Positions 7,767-15,787 of a stretch of DNA of 64,000 bases are shown piece by piece (position 1 is the stretch's first letter; each line of letters begins with the position of its first letter). The DNA is taken from positions 337,107-401,106 of the forward strand of contig NZ_BJFL01000002.1 in assembly GCF_005405885.1 (NCBI RefSeq), read 5' to 3'. Made by a program: the position numbers and the translations under genes. Below the pieces are notes generated by a model. The model did no database searches. It worked only from the letters and a program-made list of their open reading frames with translations, and was not told the origin of the DNA. The DNA comes from Gandjariella thermophila (lineage in GTDB: Bacteria; Actinomycetota; Actinomycetes; Mycobacteriales; Pseudonocardiaceae).

Positions 7767-8611
7767 GCCGCCTTCTCCATGTCCTTGAGGATCTCTTCGA
7801 TGAGTGTGGCTGACTCTTCCGGGCTCAGCGCCTTGCGGCGTATCGAGTCAACGGCGTTCTGGTAACTTTGGACGGCTCGCACGTTCGTAATCATGCTCGC
7901 CGACCAGTAACTTTGAAGCTGAACAACCGGCTTGTCTCGGTGGAATTGAAGCAGGACGAACTGCCCTTCGAGCGCCGGCGTATAGTGTGCGTCGAATGGG
8001 AGTATGCGGATGTCAATATTTGGTCGTTTCGCCATGGTGAGCAGATGATGAAGCTGTTCCACCATCGCATCGTTGTCGCAGGCCGGATGGCGTACAGCCA
8101 GCTCTCCTATGATGGCCACGAAGTTGACAGGGGTACGGCGGGTCAGCACGTGCTGCCGACCTAGACGGACGACGGCACCCTGTTCGGCTTGGCCCCGTGA
8201 CATGCCCGCGCCGAGCATGATGGAACTGGCGTACTCCCGGGTTTGAAGCAATCCAGGAATGAGTAACGGAGCGACCTCCGTGATGGTGTGCGCGATGCGC
8301 TCGTACTCGATCAGGGCGGCGAGTTGCCTGCCGATTCCTGGCGCGACCCAGTCGTGGATGTCGTCGTGCCGAGCGAGGTCGACAACGTGGTCCCGTTCCT
8401 CCCCGGTGATCCCCAGGATCGCCAGCACGGCGGCCGTGTCTGCCTCACTCGGCGTCGACTCACCGCGTTCCCAGCGGGAAATGGTCGAGTGGTGGTACCC
8501 GAGCGCATCCGCCAAGCGGGCCACTGTCATGCCGGCGCGCTTCCGTGCCTCGCGCAGCTCCGCGCCGAGTTGGAGTGCCCGGGAACGCCCACTGGTCGGG
8601 GTGACCGCCAT
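7763..8611 (-). CDS. XRE-family helix-turn-helix regulator of the Scr1/DUF5753 type
   Basis: 282 residues from the ATG at 8611; an upstream in-frame ATG would add 14 residues without family similarity. The N-terminal HTH spans about residues 20-65 (LGAELREARKRAGMTVARLA, then YHHSTISRWERGE). The remainder matches the DUF5753 ligand-like domain, with PGLLQTREYASSIM and a C-terminal IRILPFDAHYTPALEGQF. It forms a co-translated pair with the DUF397 gene. Such pairs affect development and antibiotic production in Streptomyces; no target is visible here. Confidence 0.9.
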   Translation of the reverse strand: MAVTPTSGRSRALQLGAELREARKRAGMTVARLADALGYHHSTISRWERGESTPSEADTAAVLAILGITGEERDHVVDLARHDDIHDWVAPGIGRQLAALIEYERIAHTITEVAPLLIPGLLQTREYASSIMLGAGMSRGQAEQGAVVRLGRQHVLTRRTPVNFVAIIGELAVRHPACDNDAMVEQLHHLLTMAKRPNIDIRILPFDAHYTPALEGQFVLLQFHRDKPVVQLQSYWSASMITNVRAVQSYQNAVDSIRRKALSPEESATLIEEILKDMEKAA

Positions 8612-8771
8612 GCCGCCCAGCGTAGACCGGCTGATCAACGAGCTGTAGATCACTCCAATGGCTCAACGTGCGCTTGCGCACTCTCTGCGCATGACCTGCT
8701 GCGCATAGCTTTTGGATCGCGCAAGCGAGGGCGGTCGCCGACCCCGCCCCGCTGCCGGAGGGGAGACCATC

Positions 8772-9134
8772 ATGCGACGTCACGGCTTCGTGCCCGAGCC
8801 GCCGCCGGGCGATGGCCAGCCGCCCATCGACCCGTACGCCGCCGTGGCCGAGTACCCGGTACTGGAACCGTTGCTGGCGCTGTGCGAACGGGTGGACTCG
8901 GGATGGCGGTTCCAGCACAAGCGGGACGCGGCCGGGGAGATCACGGCGATCCAGGGCATCCGGGTCGTGGAAGGCAGTCACATGGACGTGTTGCGCATCT
9001 TCTCCCACGACCGCGTGGTTGCCGCCCGAGCGTGGCTGGTCGGCGAGCAGGCCGGCGACTTCATGCTGAACATCGAGGGGCGGCCGGAGAAGGTCATCCG
9101 CGTCCTCGTGTCGCTGCCGGACCGGGAGGTGTGA
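8772..9134 (+). CDS. Conserved hypothetical protein next to XRE/DUF397 pair
   Basis: 120 residues starting at ATG 8772, behind a purine-rich GGAGGGGAGA. No catalytic motif is recognised. The protein has a proline-rich start, a helical middle (VLEPLLALCERVDSGWRFQHK) and a beta-rich end (DFMLNIEGRPEKVIRVLVSLP). It diverges from the XRE gene and is followed one base later by the next gene, with which it forms a two-gene operon. Small genes of this kind commonly accompany XRE/DUF397 loci in Pseudonocardiaceae. Confidence 0.7.
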   Translation: MRRHGFVPEPPPGDGQPPIDPYAAVAEYPVLEPLLALCERVDSGWRFQHKRDAAGEITAIQGIRVVEGSHMDVLRIFSHDRVVAARAWLVGEQAGDFMLNIEGRPEKVIRVLVSLPDREV

Positions 9135-9135
9135 G

Positions 9136-9363
9136 GTGGCAGCCCAGCACGTCTACCGACCGGGCAACCAGTGGGGCGTCACGGTCCCTGCGTTGATCGA
9201 GCGGATCGCAGCAGAAGGACTGCCGACCCGCCTGATGTGGCCGGTCGCCGATCCTGACGCGCCGTTCCAGCGGGTGCGGTGGTCCATCGGTGACTGCCCG
9301 ACCGGCTACCTCCCCAAGATCGACGAAATGCGCACGACCTGGCCGGGCACGAGAAGCGCCTGA
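9136..9363 (+). CDS. Small hypothetical protein
   Basis: 75 residues from GTG 9136, with GGGAGG seven bases upstream inside the previous gene. The sequence (LIERIAAEGLPTRLMWPVADPDAP, then WSIGDCPTGYLPKIDEMR) has no recognised domain, no signal peptide and no membrane segment. Tight coupling to the upstream hypothetical gene is the main support that it is real. Confidence 0.6.
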   Translation: MAAQHVYRPGNQWGVTVPALIERIAAEGLPTRLMWPVADPDAPFQRVRWSIGDCPTGYLPKIDEMRTTWPGTRSA

Positions 9364-9513
9364 CGTCCTGCTCGGGCGGTCCGGCCCTCCGCTCGGCGCT
9401 GCAACAGGTGTCGTGCGGGGTCGAGACCGAAGAAAGAGAGGTGGTGATCCTATCGACAGTTGACCTGCGGACGAGGCAACACGTTTCCGCAGAACCTCCC
9501 GGCTTCCGCCTCC

Positions 9514-9753
9514 TCAGCCAATCTTCCCCGGCAGCCGGGAGGTTTCTGTACGCTCGGATACTGCCTCGGCTGCATACCGCAACGCTGCGGTGATGTCGCC
9601 GAGCGTAAGATCGGGGAAGTTGGCGGTGATCTCGTTCGGCGTCATCCCGTCGGCCAGCATCGCTAGCACCGTTGCCACCGGCATACGCAGACCACGGATG
9701 CATGGTTGGCCGTTCATCTGGTTCGGATGTACGGTGACCCGTTCGGGCGCCAC
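9514..9753 (-). CDS. DUF433 protein, antitoxin-like
   Basis: About 79 residues if translation starts at GTG 9753; no good ribosome site decides this, and an ATG at 9879 would extend it into the hepT gene. The core RVTVHPNQMNGQPCIRGLRMPVATVLAMLADGMTPNEI is the DUF433 signature (a winged-helix-like fold seen in VapB45-type antitoxins). It ends with a typical DITAALRYAAEAV helix. It lies 37 bp after hepT in the same direction, making a three-gene cassette. DUF433 proteins usually pair with a PIN-like toxin, and none is seen next to it. Confidence 0.7.
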   Translation of the reverse strand: MAPERVTVHPNQMNGQPCIRGLRMPVATVLAMLADGMTPNEITANFPDLTLGDITAALRYAAEAVSERTETSRLPGKIG

Positions 9754-9790
9754 GCAGACATAATAGCGGTGCCCGTCTAACCGTTTGAAG

Positions 9791-10138
9791 CTAGTCGTGG
9801 TCGAGATCGAGCAATCGACTGAGGACGCACCGCAGGTCCGGAAGTTTGTCGCTGAGCACCTGCCAGACCAGGGCATCATCCACGGTCGCGTAGCCGTGGA
9901 TCAGGATGTTCCTAAATGCAACAATCCTGGGTAGCTCGGGAATTTGACTGGCGATCTGTGGTGCCACCTTCGAGAGGTGGTTCAGTGCCTCGCCAATGAT
10001 TTCAAACTGGCGCTCGATTGCGGCACGTAGCATGGCGTCCGACTCGTAATCTGCGAAGGATTTTCCGCGGGAAAACTCCTGGGCAAGCTCGACCGAATGT
10101 AGCGCGTCCCACAGGTACTTCCTGGGATCAGGCTGCAT
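9791..10138 (-). CDS. hepT: HepT-like HEPN ribonuclease toxin (DUF86)
   Basis: 115 residues, all-helical. It contains the HEPN catalytic motif Rx4HxY as RNILIHGY near residue 76, the family's RNase active site and the site of inhibitory AMPylation on the tyrosine. The upstream partner is a MntA-type nucleotidyltransferase whose stop overlaps this start by 11 bases. The family acts in the cytoplasm on tRNA or mRNA and is silenced by MntA. All key residues are present, so it is probably active. Confidence 0.9.
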   Translation of the reverse strand: MQPDPRKYLWDALHSVELAQEFSRGKSFADYESDAMLRAAIERQFEIIGEALNHLSKVAPQIASQIPELPRIVAFRNILIHGYATVDDALVWQVLSDKLPDLRCVLSRLLDLDHD

Positions 10139-10436
10139 AGAGGTTTTCCTTTGTCCGGATTACCTGGTCCCGGAAGTAGGGGTTTTGGATGCTCGTAGCG
10201 CTCACCACGTCTACCGGTCGGCCCAGGATCTCTTCCAAGCCTTCCTTGAGACTGAAGTACGTTCCGAAGTAGTCAAATCCCGGCCCGACGTCGAACTCCA
10301 CCAACACGTCGACATCGCTGGAGGCCGGGTCGAACGAGTTGCCGAGAGCGGAGCCGAACAGATCGAGGCGGCGGATACCCAGCCCTCGGCACAGGGCTTC
10401 GATCTGCGGCCGCTTCCGCGCGATCAACTCATGCAC
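10128..10436 (-). CDS. mntA: MntA-like minimal nucleotidyltransferase antitoxin
   Basis: 102 residues from GTG 10436, chosen because GGGAGGTGG lies a few bases upstream; the longer frame from GTG 10493 would add 19 unsupported residues. The pol-beta-type active site reads GSALGNSFDPASSDVDVLVE, that is GS followed by DxD with 11 residues between, plus a third acidic position further on (PVDVVS). Family members AMPylate the HepT tyrosine and neutralise it. It is first gene of the cassette; GC content is lower than in the flanking metabolic genes, which suggests acquisition by transfer. Confidence 0.9.
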   Translation of the reverse strand: MHELIARKRPQIEALCRGLGIRRLDLFGSALGNSFDPASSDVDVLVEFDVGPGFDYFGTYFSLKEGLEEILGRPVDVVSATSIQNPYFRDQVIRTKENLYAA

Positions 10437-10519
10437 GTCCCCACCTCCCAGGTCGATTGTGCCCGACCGGGGCAGGTCCGTCGCGTGCGACACGGCACCG
10501 GCTGTTGGCCCCTGGAGAA

Positions 10520-10563
10520 CGTCCCTGGCGACGACTGGGAAGGGGTGGTCGTCGCCAGGGACG
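10520..10563. terminator. Perfect 16-bp hairpin after the acyl-CoA dehydrogenase operon
   Basis: Arms 10520-10535 and 10548-10563 are exact inverted complements (CGTCCCTGGCGACGAC on the left) around a 12-base loop. It begins 12 bases beyond the stop of the leftward dehydrogenase gene. There is no U-run, as is common in actinomycete terminators, and it would also block rightward transcription. Confidence 0.75.
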
Positions 10564-10574
10564 GGACCGTTGGG

Positions 10575-11690
10575 TCAGGCGACCGGGGCAGGGAGGTCGA
10601 CCAGGGTGGCGAGGGCGGCGCGGTGGCGGCCCGGGGTGCCGAGGGCGCTCTCGGTGCTCTTGGCGCGCTTGAGGAACAGGTGCGCCGGGTGCTCCCAGGT
10701 CATGCCGATGCCGCCGTGCAACTGGATGCACTCCTCGGCGGCCTTCACCGCGACCGACGAGCAGTGCGAGGCGGCCACGGCGACCGCGACCGGAACGTCC
10801 ACACTGGACGTCGCCAGCGCGTCGGCGGCGTAGCGGGCGGCGGCGCGGGCGCCGACCAGGTCCAGCCACAGGTCGGCCAGCCGGTGCTTGAGCGCCTGGA
10901 ACGAGCCGACCGGCCGGCCGAACTGATGCCGCTCCTTCACGTAGGCGACCGTGGTATCCAGGCACCACTGGGCCACGCCGAGCTGTTCCGAGGCGAGCAA
11001 ACCGGCGGCGGTGATGAGTGCGTTCGTCAAGGCGGTACCGGCCACGTCCGGGCCGGCGAGACGGCGTGACGCGGCACCGTCGAAGGTCACGTCGGCGATG
11101 CCGCGGGTCAGGTCGAGCCCGACGATGCCGGAGACGGTCACCCCGTCCGAGGGCATGTCGACGGCGCGCAGCTCGGGACCGTCCGGGCCGGCGGCGGGCA
11201 CGACCAGCAGTTCGGCCACGGCCGCGTCGGCGACGGTGCCGACCCGGCCGGACAGCCGGCCCTCGGCGTCCACCCGGACCGTGTCCGGGAACGGGGCGGA
11301 AGGCGCAGCGGACAGCGGCACGGCGAGCGCCCCACGACGTTCACCCGAGGCCAGAGCGGCCACCTCGGCGGCGGCCGTGTCGCAGCCGAGCAGCGCGGAC
11401 GTGGCGAGCACCGCGCTGCCCAGGAACGGCACCGGCGCCACGGCCCGGCCCAGTTCCTCCAGCACGACGGCGGTCTCCCGGGTGGACGCGCCCTGGCCGC
11501 CCAGCTCCTCGGGCACGTGCAGCCCGGCCACGCCCAGGTCGGTGGCCAGGGTGCGCCACAGGTCCAGGTCGTACGGCTGGTCGGTCTCGACGCGGGCCAG
11601 CACCGTGGCCGGGTCGGATCGGTCGGCGAGCAGGCCACGGACGCTGGCCCGCAGGTCCTCCTCGACCTCGGAGTAGAGCAGGTCGGTCAT
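10575..11690 (-). CDS. Acyl-CoA dehydrogenase (FadE type), last gene of operon
   Basis: 371 residues from ATG 11690, which overlaps the stop of the upstream dehydrogenase. The FAD-dependent fold is seen from VPEELGGQGASTRETAVVLEELGRA (about 58-82) to KERHQFGRPVGSFQALKHRLADL (about 260-282) and the closing LHGGIGMTWEHPAHLFLKRA. The central region is divergent, and the typical TEP-GSD motif is missing, as in the non-canonical subunits of FadE heteromers. It may therefore form a mixed alpha2beta2 enzyme with the dehydrogenase gene next to it. Confidence 0.88.
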   Translation of the reverse strand: MTDLLYSEVEEDLRASVRGLLADRSDPATVLARVETDQPYDLDLWRTLATDLGVAGLHVPEELGGQGASTRETAVVLEELGRAVAPVPFLGSAVLATSALLGCDTAAAEVAALASGERRGALAVPLSAAPSAPFPDTVRVDAEGRLSGRVGTVADAAVAELLVVPAAGPDGPELRAVDMPSDGVTVSGIVGLDLTRGIADVTFDGAASRRLAGPDVAGTALTNALITAAGLLASEQLGVAQWCLDTTVAYVKERHQFGRPVGSFQALKHRLADLWLDLVGARAAARYAADALATSSVDVPVAVAVAASHCSSVAVKAAEECIQLHGGIGMTWEHPAHLFLKRAKSTESALGTPGRHRAALATLVDLPAPVA

Positions 11691-12892
11691 CGGGGAAGGT
11701 CCTTCCAGGGCACGTCCTTGTCGACGCGGGGCTCGGCGGGCAGGCCGAGCACCCGCTCGGCGATGATGTTGCGCAGGATCTCCGAGGTGCCGCCCTCGAT
11801 GGAGTTGCCCTTGGCACGCAGGTAGCGGTAGCCGGCGTTGCGGCCGAGGAAGTCGACGATCTCCGGACGGCGCATGGTCCAGTCGTCGTAGCGCAGCCCC
11901 TCCTCGCCGAGCAGTTCCACCTCCAGACCGGAGATCGCCTGGTTGAGCCGGGCGAAGGCGAGCTTCATCGCCGAGCCCTCCGGGCCGGGGTGGCCGGCGG
12001 CGAGCTGCTGGCGCAGCCGTTCCCCGGCCAGCCGCATCACCTCCGCCTCCACCCACAACCGCAGCAGCCGCTGGTGCAGCTCCGGGGTGCGCAGCTCGGG
12101 CCGCTCCCGCCAGGTCTGGGCGACGACGCCGACCATGCCGCCCTCGCGTGGGATGGCGTTGCCTCCGATGGCCACCCGCTCGTTCATCAGGGTGGTCTGC
12201 GCGACCTTCCAGCCCTCGCCGACCTCGCCGAGCCGCAACGTGTCCGGCAGCCGCACCTCGCTGAGGAACACCTCGTTGAACTCGGCCTCGCCGGTGATCT
12301 GCCGCAGCGGCCGCACCTCGACGCCCGGTGCGGTCATGTCGCAGACGAAGTAGCTCAGCCCCCGGTGCTTGGGCACGTCCGGGTCGGTGCGGGCGAGCAG
12401 GATGCCCCACCGGGCGGTGTGCGCGGTGGAGGTCCACACCTTCTGCCCGGTGACCACCCACTCGTCGCCATCGCGGACCGCCCTGGTGGCGGCCGCGGCG
12501 AGGTCGGAGCCGGCGCCCGGCTCGGAGAAGAGCTGGCACCACACCTCCTCGCCGGTCCACAGTGGACGGAGGAAACGCTGGTGCTGCTCTGGCGTGCCGA
12601 ACCGGAGAATGGTGGGCGCGGCCATGCCGAGCCCGATGCCGATGCGGCGCGGGTCGTTGTCCGGTGCGCCGGCGGCCTCCAGTTCCGCGTCCACCACGGC
12701 CTGCAGGGCCCGCGGGGCGTCCAGGCCACCCAGCCCGACCGGGTAGTGCACCCACGCCAGGCCGGCGTCGAACCGGGCGCGCAGGAACTCCAGCCGGTCG
12801 GTGGTCTTCGGATCGTGCTCGGCCAGCAGGTCCCGGACCCGGCGGCGCAGGTCCTCGGCGTCCACCTGAGTGGTCGTGGTTGCCGTGCTCAC
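11687..12892 (-). CDS. Acyl-CoA dehydrogenase (FadE type)
   Basis: 401 residues from a GTG that directly follows the stop of the upstream gene. Canonical acyl-CoA dehydrogenase motifs are complete: CQLFSEPGAGSDLA (FAD and substrate contacts), WVVTGQKVWTS, and the C-terminal SIEGGTSEILRNIIAERVLGLP. Oxidises an acyl-CoA to the 2-enoyl-CoA with electrons passed to ETF. Likely partner of the downstream, more divergent subunit. Substrate is not evident. Confidence 0.92.
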   Translation of the reverse strand: MSTATTTTQVDAEDLRRRVRDLLAEHDPKTTDRLEFLRARFDAGLAWVHYPVGLGGLDAPRALQAVVDAELEAAGAPDNDPRRIGIGLGMAAPTILRFGTPEQHQRFLRPLWTGEEVWCQLFSEPGAGSDLAAAATRAVRDGDEWVVTGQKVWTSTAHTARWGILLARTDPDVPKHRGLSYFVCDMTAPGVEVRPLRQITGEAEFNEVFLSEVRLPDTLRLGEVGEGWKVAQTTLMNERVAIGGNAIPREGGMVGVVAQTWRERPELRTPELHQRLLRLWVEAEVMRLAGERLRQQLAAGHPGPEGSAMKLAFARLNQAISGLEVELLGEEGLRYDDWTMRRPEIVDFLGRNAGYRYLRAKGNSIEGGTSEILRNIIAERVLGLPAEPRVDKDVPWKDLPR

Positions 12893-14116
12893 TCACGCCC
12901 CCTTCGGCGGCAGGTACTGCTTCAGCTCGCGGCGGGCCAGCGAGCGCTTGTGCACCTCGTCCGGCCCGTCGGCGAGCCGCAGGGTGCGGGCGGCGGCCCA
13001 CAGCTCGGCCAGTGGGAAGTCCTGGCTGACGCCGCCACCGCCGTGCGCCTGGATCGCCTTGTCGATGATCCACTCCACGGTCCGCGGAGTGGCGATCTTG
13101 ATGGCCTGGATCTCGGTGTGCGCGCCCTGGTTGCCCACCGTGTCCATCAGCCACGCGGTCTTCAGCACCAGCAGGCGCAACTGCTCGATCTTCACCCGCG
13201 CCTCGGCGATCCAGTCCTGCACCACGCCATGCTCGGCGATCGGCCGGCCGAACGTGGTGCGGGCCAGGGTGCGCCGGCACATCAGCTCCAGGGCCCGCTC
13301 GGCCATGCCGATCAGCCGCATGCAGTGGTGGATGCGACCGGGGCCGAGCCGGGCCTGGGCGATGGCGAACCCGGAGCCCTCCTCGGCGATGAGGTTCTCC
13401 GCCGGCACCCGCACGTCGGTGAACTCGATCTCGGCGTGGCCGCCGTGGTCGCCGTCGGTGTAGCCGAAGACGTGCATGCCGCGCCTGATGTTCACGCCGG
13501 GGGTGTCCCTGGGCACCAGCACCATGCTCTGCTGCCGGTGCGTGGCGGCGCTCGGGTCGGTCTTCCCCATCACGATGAGGATCTTGCAGTTCGGGTTCAT
13601 CGCGCCGGAGATGTACCACTTGCGACCGTTGATGACGTACTGGTCACCGTCCCGCACGATCCGGGTGCCGATGTTGGTGGCGTCCGAGGAGGCGACGTCC
13701 GGTTCGGTCATCGCGAACGCGGACCGGATCTCCCCGCGCAGCAGCGGCTCCAGCCACTCCTTCTGCTGCCGCTCGTTGCCGAACATGGCGAGCACTTCCA
13801 TGTTGCCGGTGTCCGGGGCGGCGCAGTTCAGCGCGGGCGGCGCGAGCCGGGGGCTGCGCCCGGTGATCTCCGCCAGCGGCGCGTACTGCAGGTTGGTCAG
13901 CCCGGCGCCGTGCTCACCGGGCAGGAAGAAGTTCCACAGGCCGCGGCGGCGCGCCTCGGCCTTGAGGTCCTCGAGCACCGGCGGCGGCGACCACGGATCG
14001 TCGGCCTCGGCGAGCTGCCGCTCCGCCACCGGTTCCGCCGGGTAGATGTGCGAGTCCATGAACTCGAGCAGCCGCTGGCGCAGCTCCTCGGTGCGGGCGT
14101 CGAGGGCGAAGTCCAT
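12893..14116 (-). CDS. Acyl-CoA dehydrogenase, ACAD10/11-like
   Basis: 407 residues. Strong family motifs: AFAMTEPDVASSDATNI, YVINGRKWYISGAMNPNCK, TTFGRPIAEHGVVQDWIAE and HGGGGVSQDFPLAELWAAAR. This variant is usually linked, as here, to an APH-like kinase gene, matching the domain pair fused in human ACAD10/11 that handles 4-hydroxyacyl-CoAs by phosphorylation and dehydrogenation. It lies 39 bp after the kinase gene and shares its operon. Confidence 0.92.
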   Translation of the reverse strand: MDFALDARTEELRQRLLEFMDSHIYPAEPVAERQLAEADDPWSPPPVLEDLKAEARRRGLWNFFLPGEHGAGLTNLQYAPLAEITGRSPRLAPPALNCAAPDTGNMEVLAMFGNERQQKEWLEPLLRGEIRSAFAMTEPDVASSDATNIGTRIVRDGDQYVINGRKWYISGAMNPNCKILIVMGKTDPSAATHRQQSMVLVPRDTPGVNIRRGMHVFGYTDGDHGGHAEIEFTDVRVPAENLIAEEGSGFAIAQARLGPGRIHHCMRLIGMAERALELMCRRTLARTTFGRPIAEHGVVQDWIAEARVKIEQLRLLVLKTAWLMDTVGNQGAHTEIQAIKIATPRTVEWIIDKAIQAHGGGGVSQDFPLAELWAAARTLRLADGPDEVHKRSLARRELKQYLPPKGA

Positions 14117-14155
14117 GAGTCACTCCTTGTCCGCGGGTTGCGCGCGCGACCGCTG

Positions 14156-15187
14156 CTACGACTCTTCCTTGAGCGTGGTCAGGCCGTACTCGACCAGGGG
14201 AGGCACCAGCTCGCCCACCCGGTCGAAGCCGGCGCCGACGGTCTGACCCAGGCCGAACCGGTAATGGATGCCTTCCAGGATCACGGCCAGCTTGAAGAAC
14301 GCGAACGCCACGTACCAGTCCAGAGTGGACACATCACGGCCGGAGCGTTCCGCGTAGCGGGCGACGACCTCGTCCACCGGCGGGTAGCCGGGCGCGCCGC
14401 TGGCGTTGGCCACCGGGCTGTCCTCGCCGCTGGGCATCTCCCGCTTCGCGTACGCGACCAGCAGGGCGAGGTCGGTGAGCGGGTCACCGAGGGTGGACAT
14501 CTCCCAGTCCAGCACGGCGGTGATCCGGTCGCCCGCGTCGACCAGCACGTTGTCCAGCCGGTAGTCGCCGTGCACGATCGCCGGGGCGGGGGAGACCGGG
14601 ACACTGGCGGCCAGCCGGTCGTGCAACTCGTCCACGCCGGGCACGTCCCGGCTGCGGGACGCGTCGAGCTGCTTCTTCCACCGGCGCACCTGGCGCTCCA
14701 GGAAGCCCTCCGGCCGGCCGAAGTCGGCCAGGCCCACCTCGGCCGGGTTGACGGCGTGCAGGTCGACCAGGGTGTCCACCAGGGACAGCCCGATCGCCCT
14801 GGTCCGCTCCGGCCCGAGCGCCGCCAGTTCCTCGCTGCGCCGGTACGGGGTGCCCTCGACGAACTCCATCACGTAGAAGGGGGCGCCGATGACCTCCGGG
14901 TCGTCGCAGCGCAGCAGCGTGTTCGGCACCGGAACCGCGGTGTCCCGCAGCGCGCTGACCACCCGGTACTCGCGGCCCATGTCGTGCGCGGTGGCCAGCA
15001 CGTGGCCCAGCGGCGGGCGGCGCACCACCCACCGGGACGCGCCGTCGGTCACCGAGTAGGTGAGGTTCGACCTTCCTCCGGCGATCACCTCACCCCGCAG
15101 CGGGCCGCCGACCAGGCCGGGCAGCTCCCGGTTCAGGTGGGCCCGCAGGCGTTCGAGGTCCAGGCCCGGCAGCTCGCTGTCGCTCAT
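14156..15187 (-). CDS. APH-family small-molecule kinase (ACAD10/11 kinase-domain type)
   Basis: 343 residues; ATG 15187 is preceded by GAGGGGAG. The aminoglycoside phosphotransferase fold shows the Brenner motif HGDYRLDNVLVD and the metal-binding VLDWEMSTLGDP, so catalytic residues are intact. The N-terminal nucleotide-binding region contains GGRSNLTYSV. Next to an ACAD10/11-type dehydrogenase it more likely phosphorylates a hydroxyacyl-CoA than an antibiotic. It is first in the four-gene operon, behind a palindrome at 15223-15242. Confidence 0.88.
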   Translation of the reverse strand: MSDSELPGLDLERLRAHLNRELPGLVGGPLRGEVIAGGRSNLTYSVTDGASRWVVRRPPLGHVLATAHDMGREYRVVSALRDTAVPVPNTLLRCDDPEVIGAPFYVMEFVEGTPYRRSEELAALGPERTRAIGLSLVDTLVDLHAVNPAEVGLADFGRPEGFLERQVRRWKKQLDASRSRDVPGVDELHDRLAASVPVSPAPAIVHGDYRLDNVLVDAGDRITAVLDWEMSTLGDPLTDLALLVAYAKREMPSGEDSPVANASGAPGYPPVDEVVARYAERSGRDVSTLDWYVAFAFFKLAVILEGIHYRFGLGQTVGAGFDRVGELVPPLVEYGLTTLKEES

Positions 15188-15222
15188 CGGCTCCCCTCGG
15201 CTCGGTCTCTCTTCCCGGTCAG

Positions 15223-15242
15223 CATACCGACCGGACGGTATG
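15223..15242. promoter_or_regulatory. Near-perfect 20-bp palindrome, probable TetR-type operator
   Basis: CATACCGACCGGACGGTATG has inverted halves that match except at one symmetric pair. It ends 36 bases upstream of the kinase start codon, so it probably controls the kinase-dehydrogenase operon. Its regulator is not identifiable in the window. Confidence 0.6.
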
Positions 15243-15270
15243 TCGGCTAGACACCTGGCTGGAGTGTCGC

Positions 15271-15307
15271 GCCGTGGTGGGTCCGCCCCCACCGGACCCA
15301 CCACGGC
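15271..15307. terminator. Perfect 15-bp hairpin after the MaoC operon
   Basis: Arms 15271-15285 and 15293-15307 are exact inverted complements (GCCGTGGTGGGTCCG left) with a 7-base loop. It starts 8 bases past the stop of the leftward MaoC gene and insulates it from the next operon. Confidence 0.75.
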
Positions 15308-15314
15308 CGGCGGT

Positions 15315-15767
15315 TCAGCCGACCATGAGCACGACGGTCTCCGCCACGCAGGCCGGCTTGTCCTCGCCCTCGATCTCCACGGTGAACCGGACCACGGCCT
15401 GGGTGCCGTTCGCGGTGTCGGTGACCTCCAGCAGTTCCGCGCCGCCGCGCACCCGGGAACCGACCCGGACGGGCCGGGGGAAGCGCACCTTGTTGGTGCC
15501 GTAGTTGATCCCCATGCGCAGCCCGTCCACCCGGTAGATCTCCTGGCCCAGCATCGGGATGAGGGACAGGGTGAGGTAGCCGTGCGCGATCGGCCCACCG
15601 AACGGGCCCTGCTTGGCCCGCTCCACGTCCACGTGGATCCACTGGTGGTCGCCGGTGGCGTCGGCGAACTTGTCGACCTGCTCCTGGGTCACCTCGTGCC
15701 AGCCGCTGTACCCGAGGTGCTCGCCCTTGGCCCCGGTGAACTCGGCGAGGTTCGCGAAGACGCGCAT
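15315..15767 (-). CDS. MaoC-like (R)-specific enoyl-CoA hydratase
   Basis: 150 residues. ATG 15767 is preferred because AGGAGG sits six bases upstream; the ATG at 15773 would directly abut that site. The hot-dog hydratase motif ATGDHQWIHVD (catalytic Asp and His) and the glycine-rich GPFGGPIAHGYLTLSL are complete. Hydrates 2-enoyl-CoA to 3-hydroxyacyl-CoA. It is the last gene of an operon with an SDR reductase and a HAD hydrolase, 20 bp behind the SDR stop. Confidence 0.92.
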   Translation of the reverse strand: MRVFANLAEFTGAKGEHLGYSGWHEVTQEQVDKFADATGDHQWIHVDVERAKQGPFGGPIAHGYLTLSLIPMLGQEIYRVDGLRMGINYGTNKVRFPRPVRVGSRVRGGAELLEVTDTANGTQAVVRFTVEIEGEDKPACVAETVVLMVG

Positions 15768-15787
15768 CGTCATCCTCCTCTCGCCCG

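Noticed and set aside
10575..13619. A continuous leftward frame of over 1000 codons
   Set aside because: Only the part from 11690 down has acyl-CoA dehydrogenase motifs. The rest runs through two other dehydrogenase genes in a wrong frame; long open frames are common in DNA this GC-rich.
11018..15250. A rightward frame of 1410 codons
   Set aside because: It is antisense to four well-supported genes, has His/Arg/Gly-rich composition and no motif. It mirrors the codon bias of the opposite strand.
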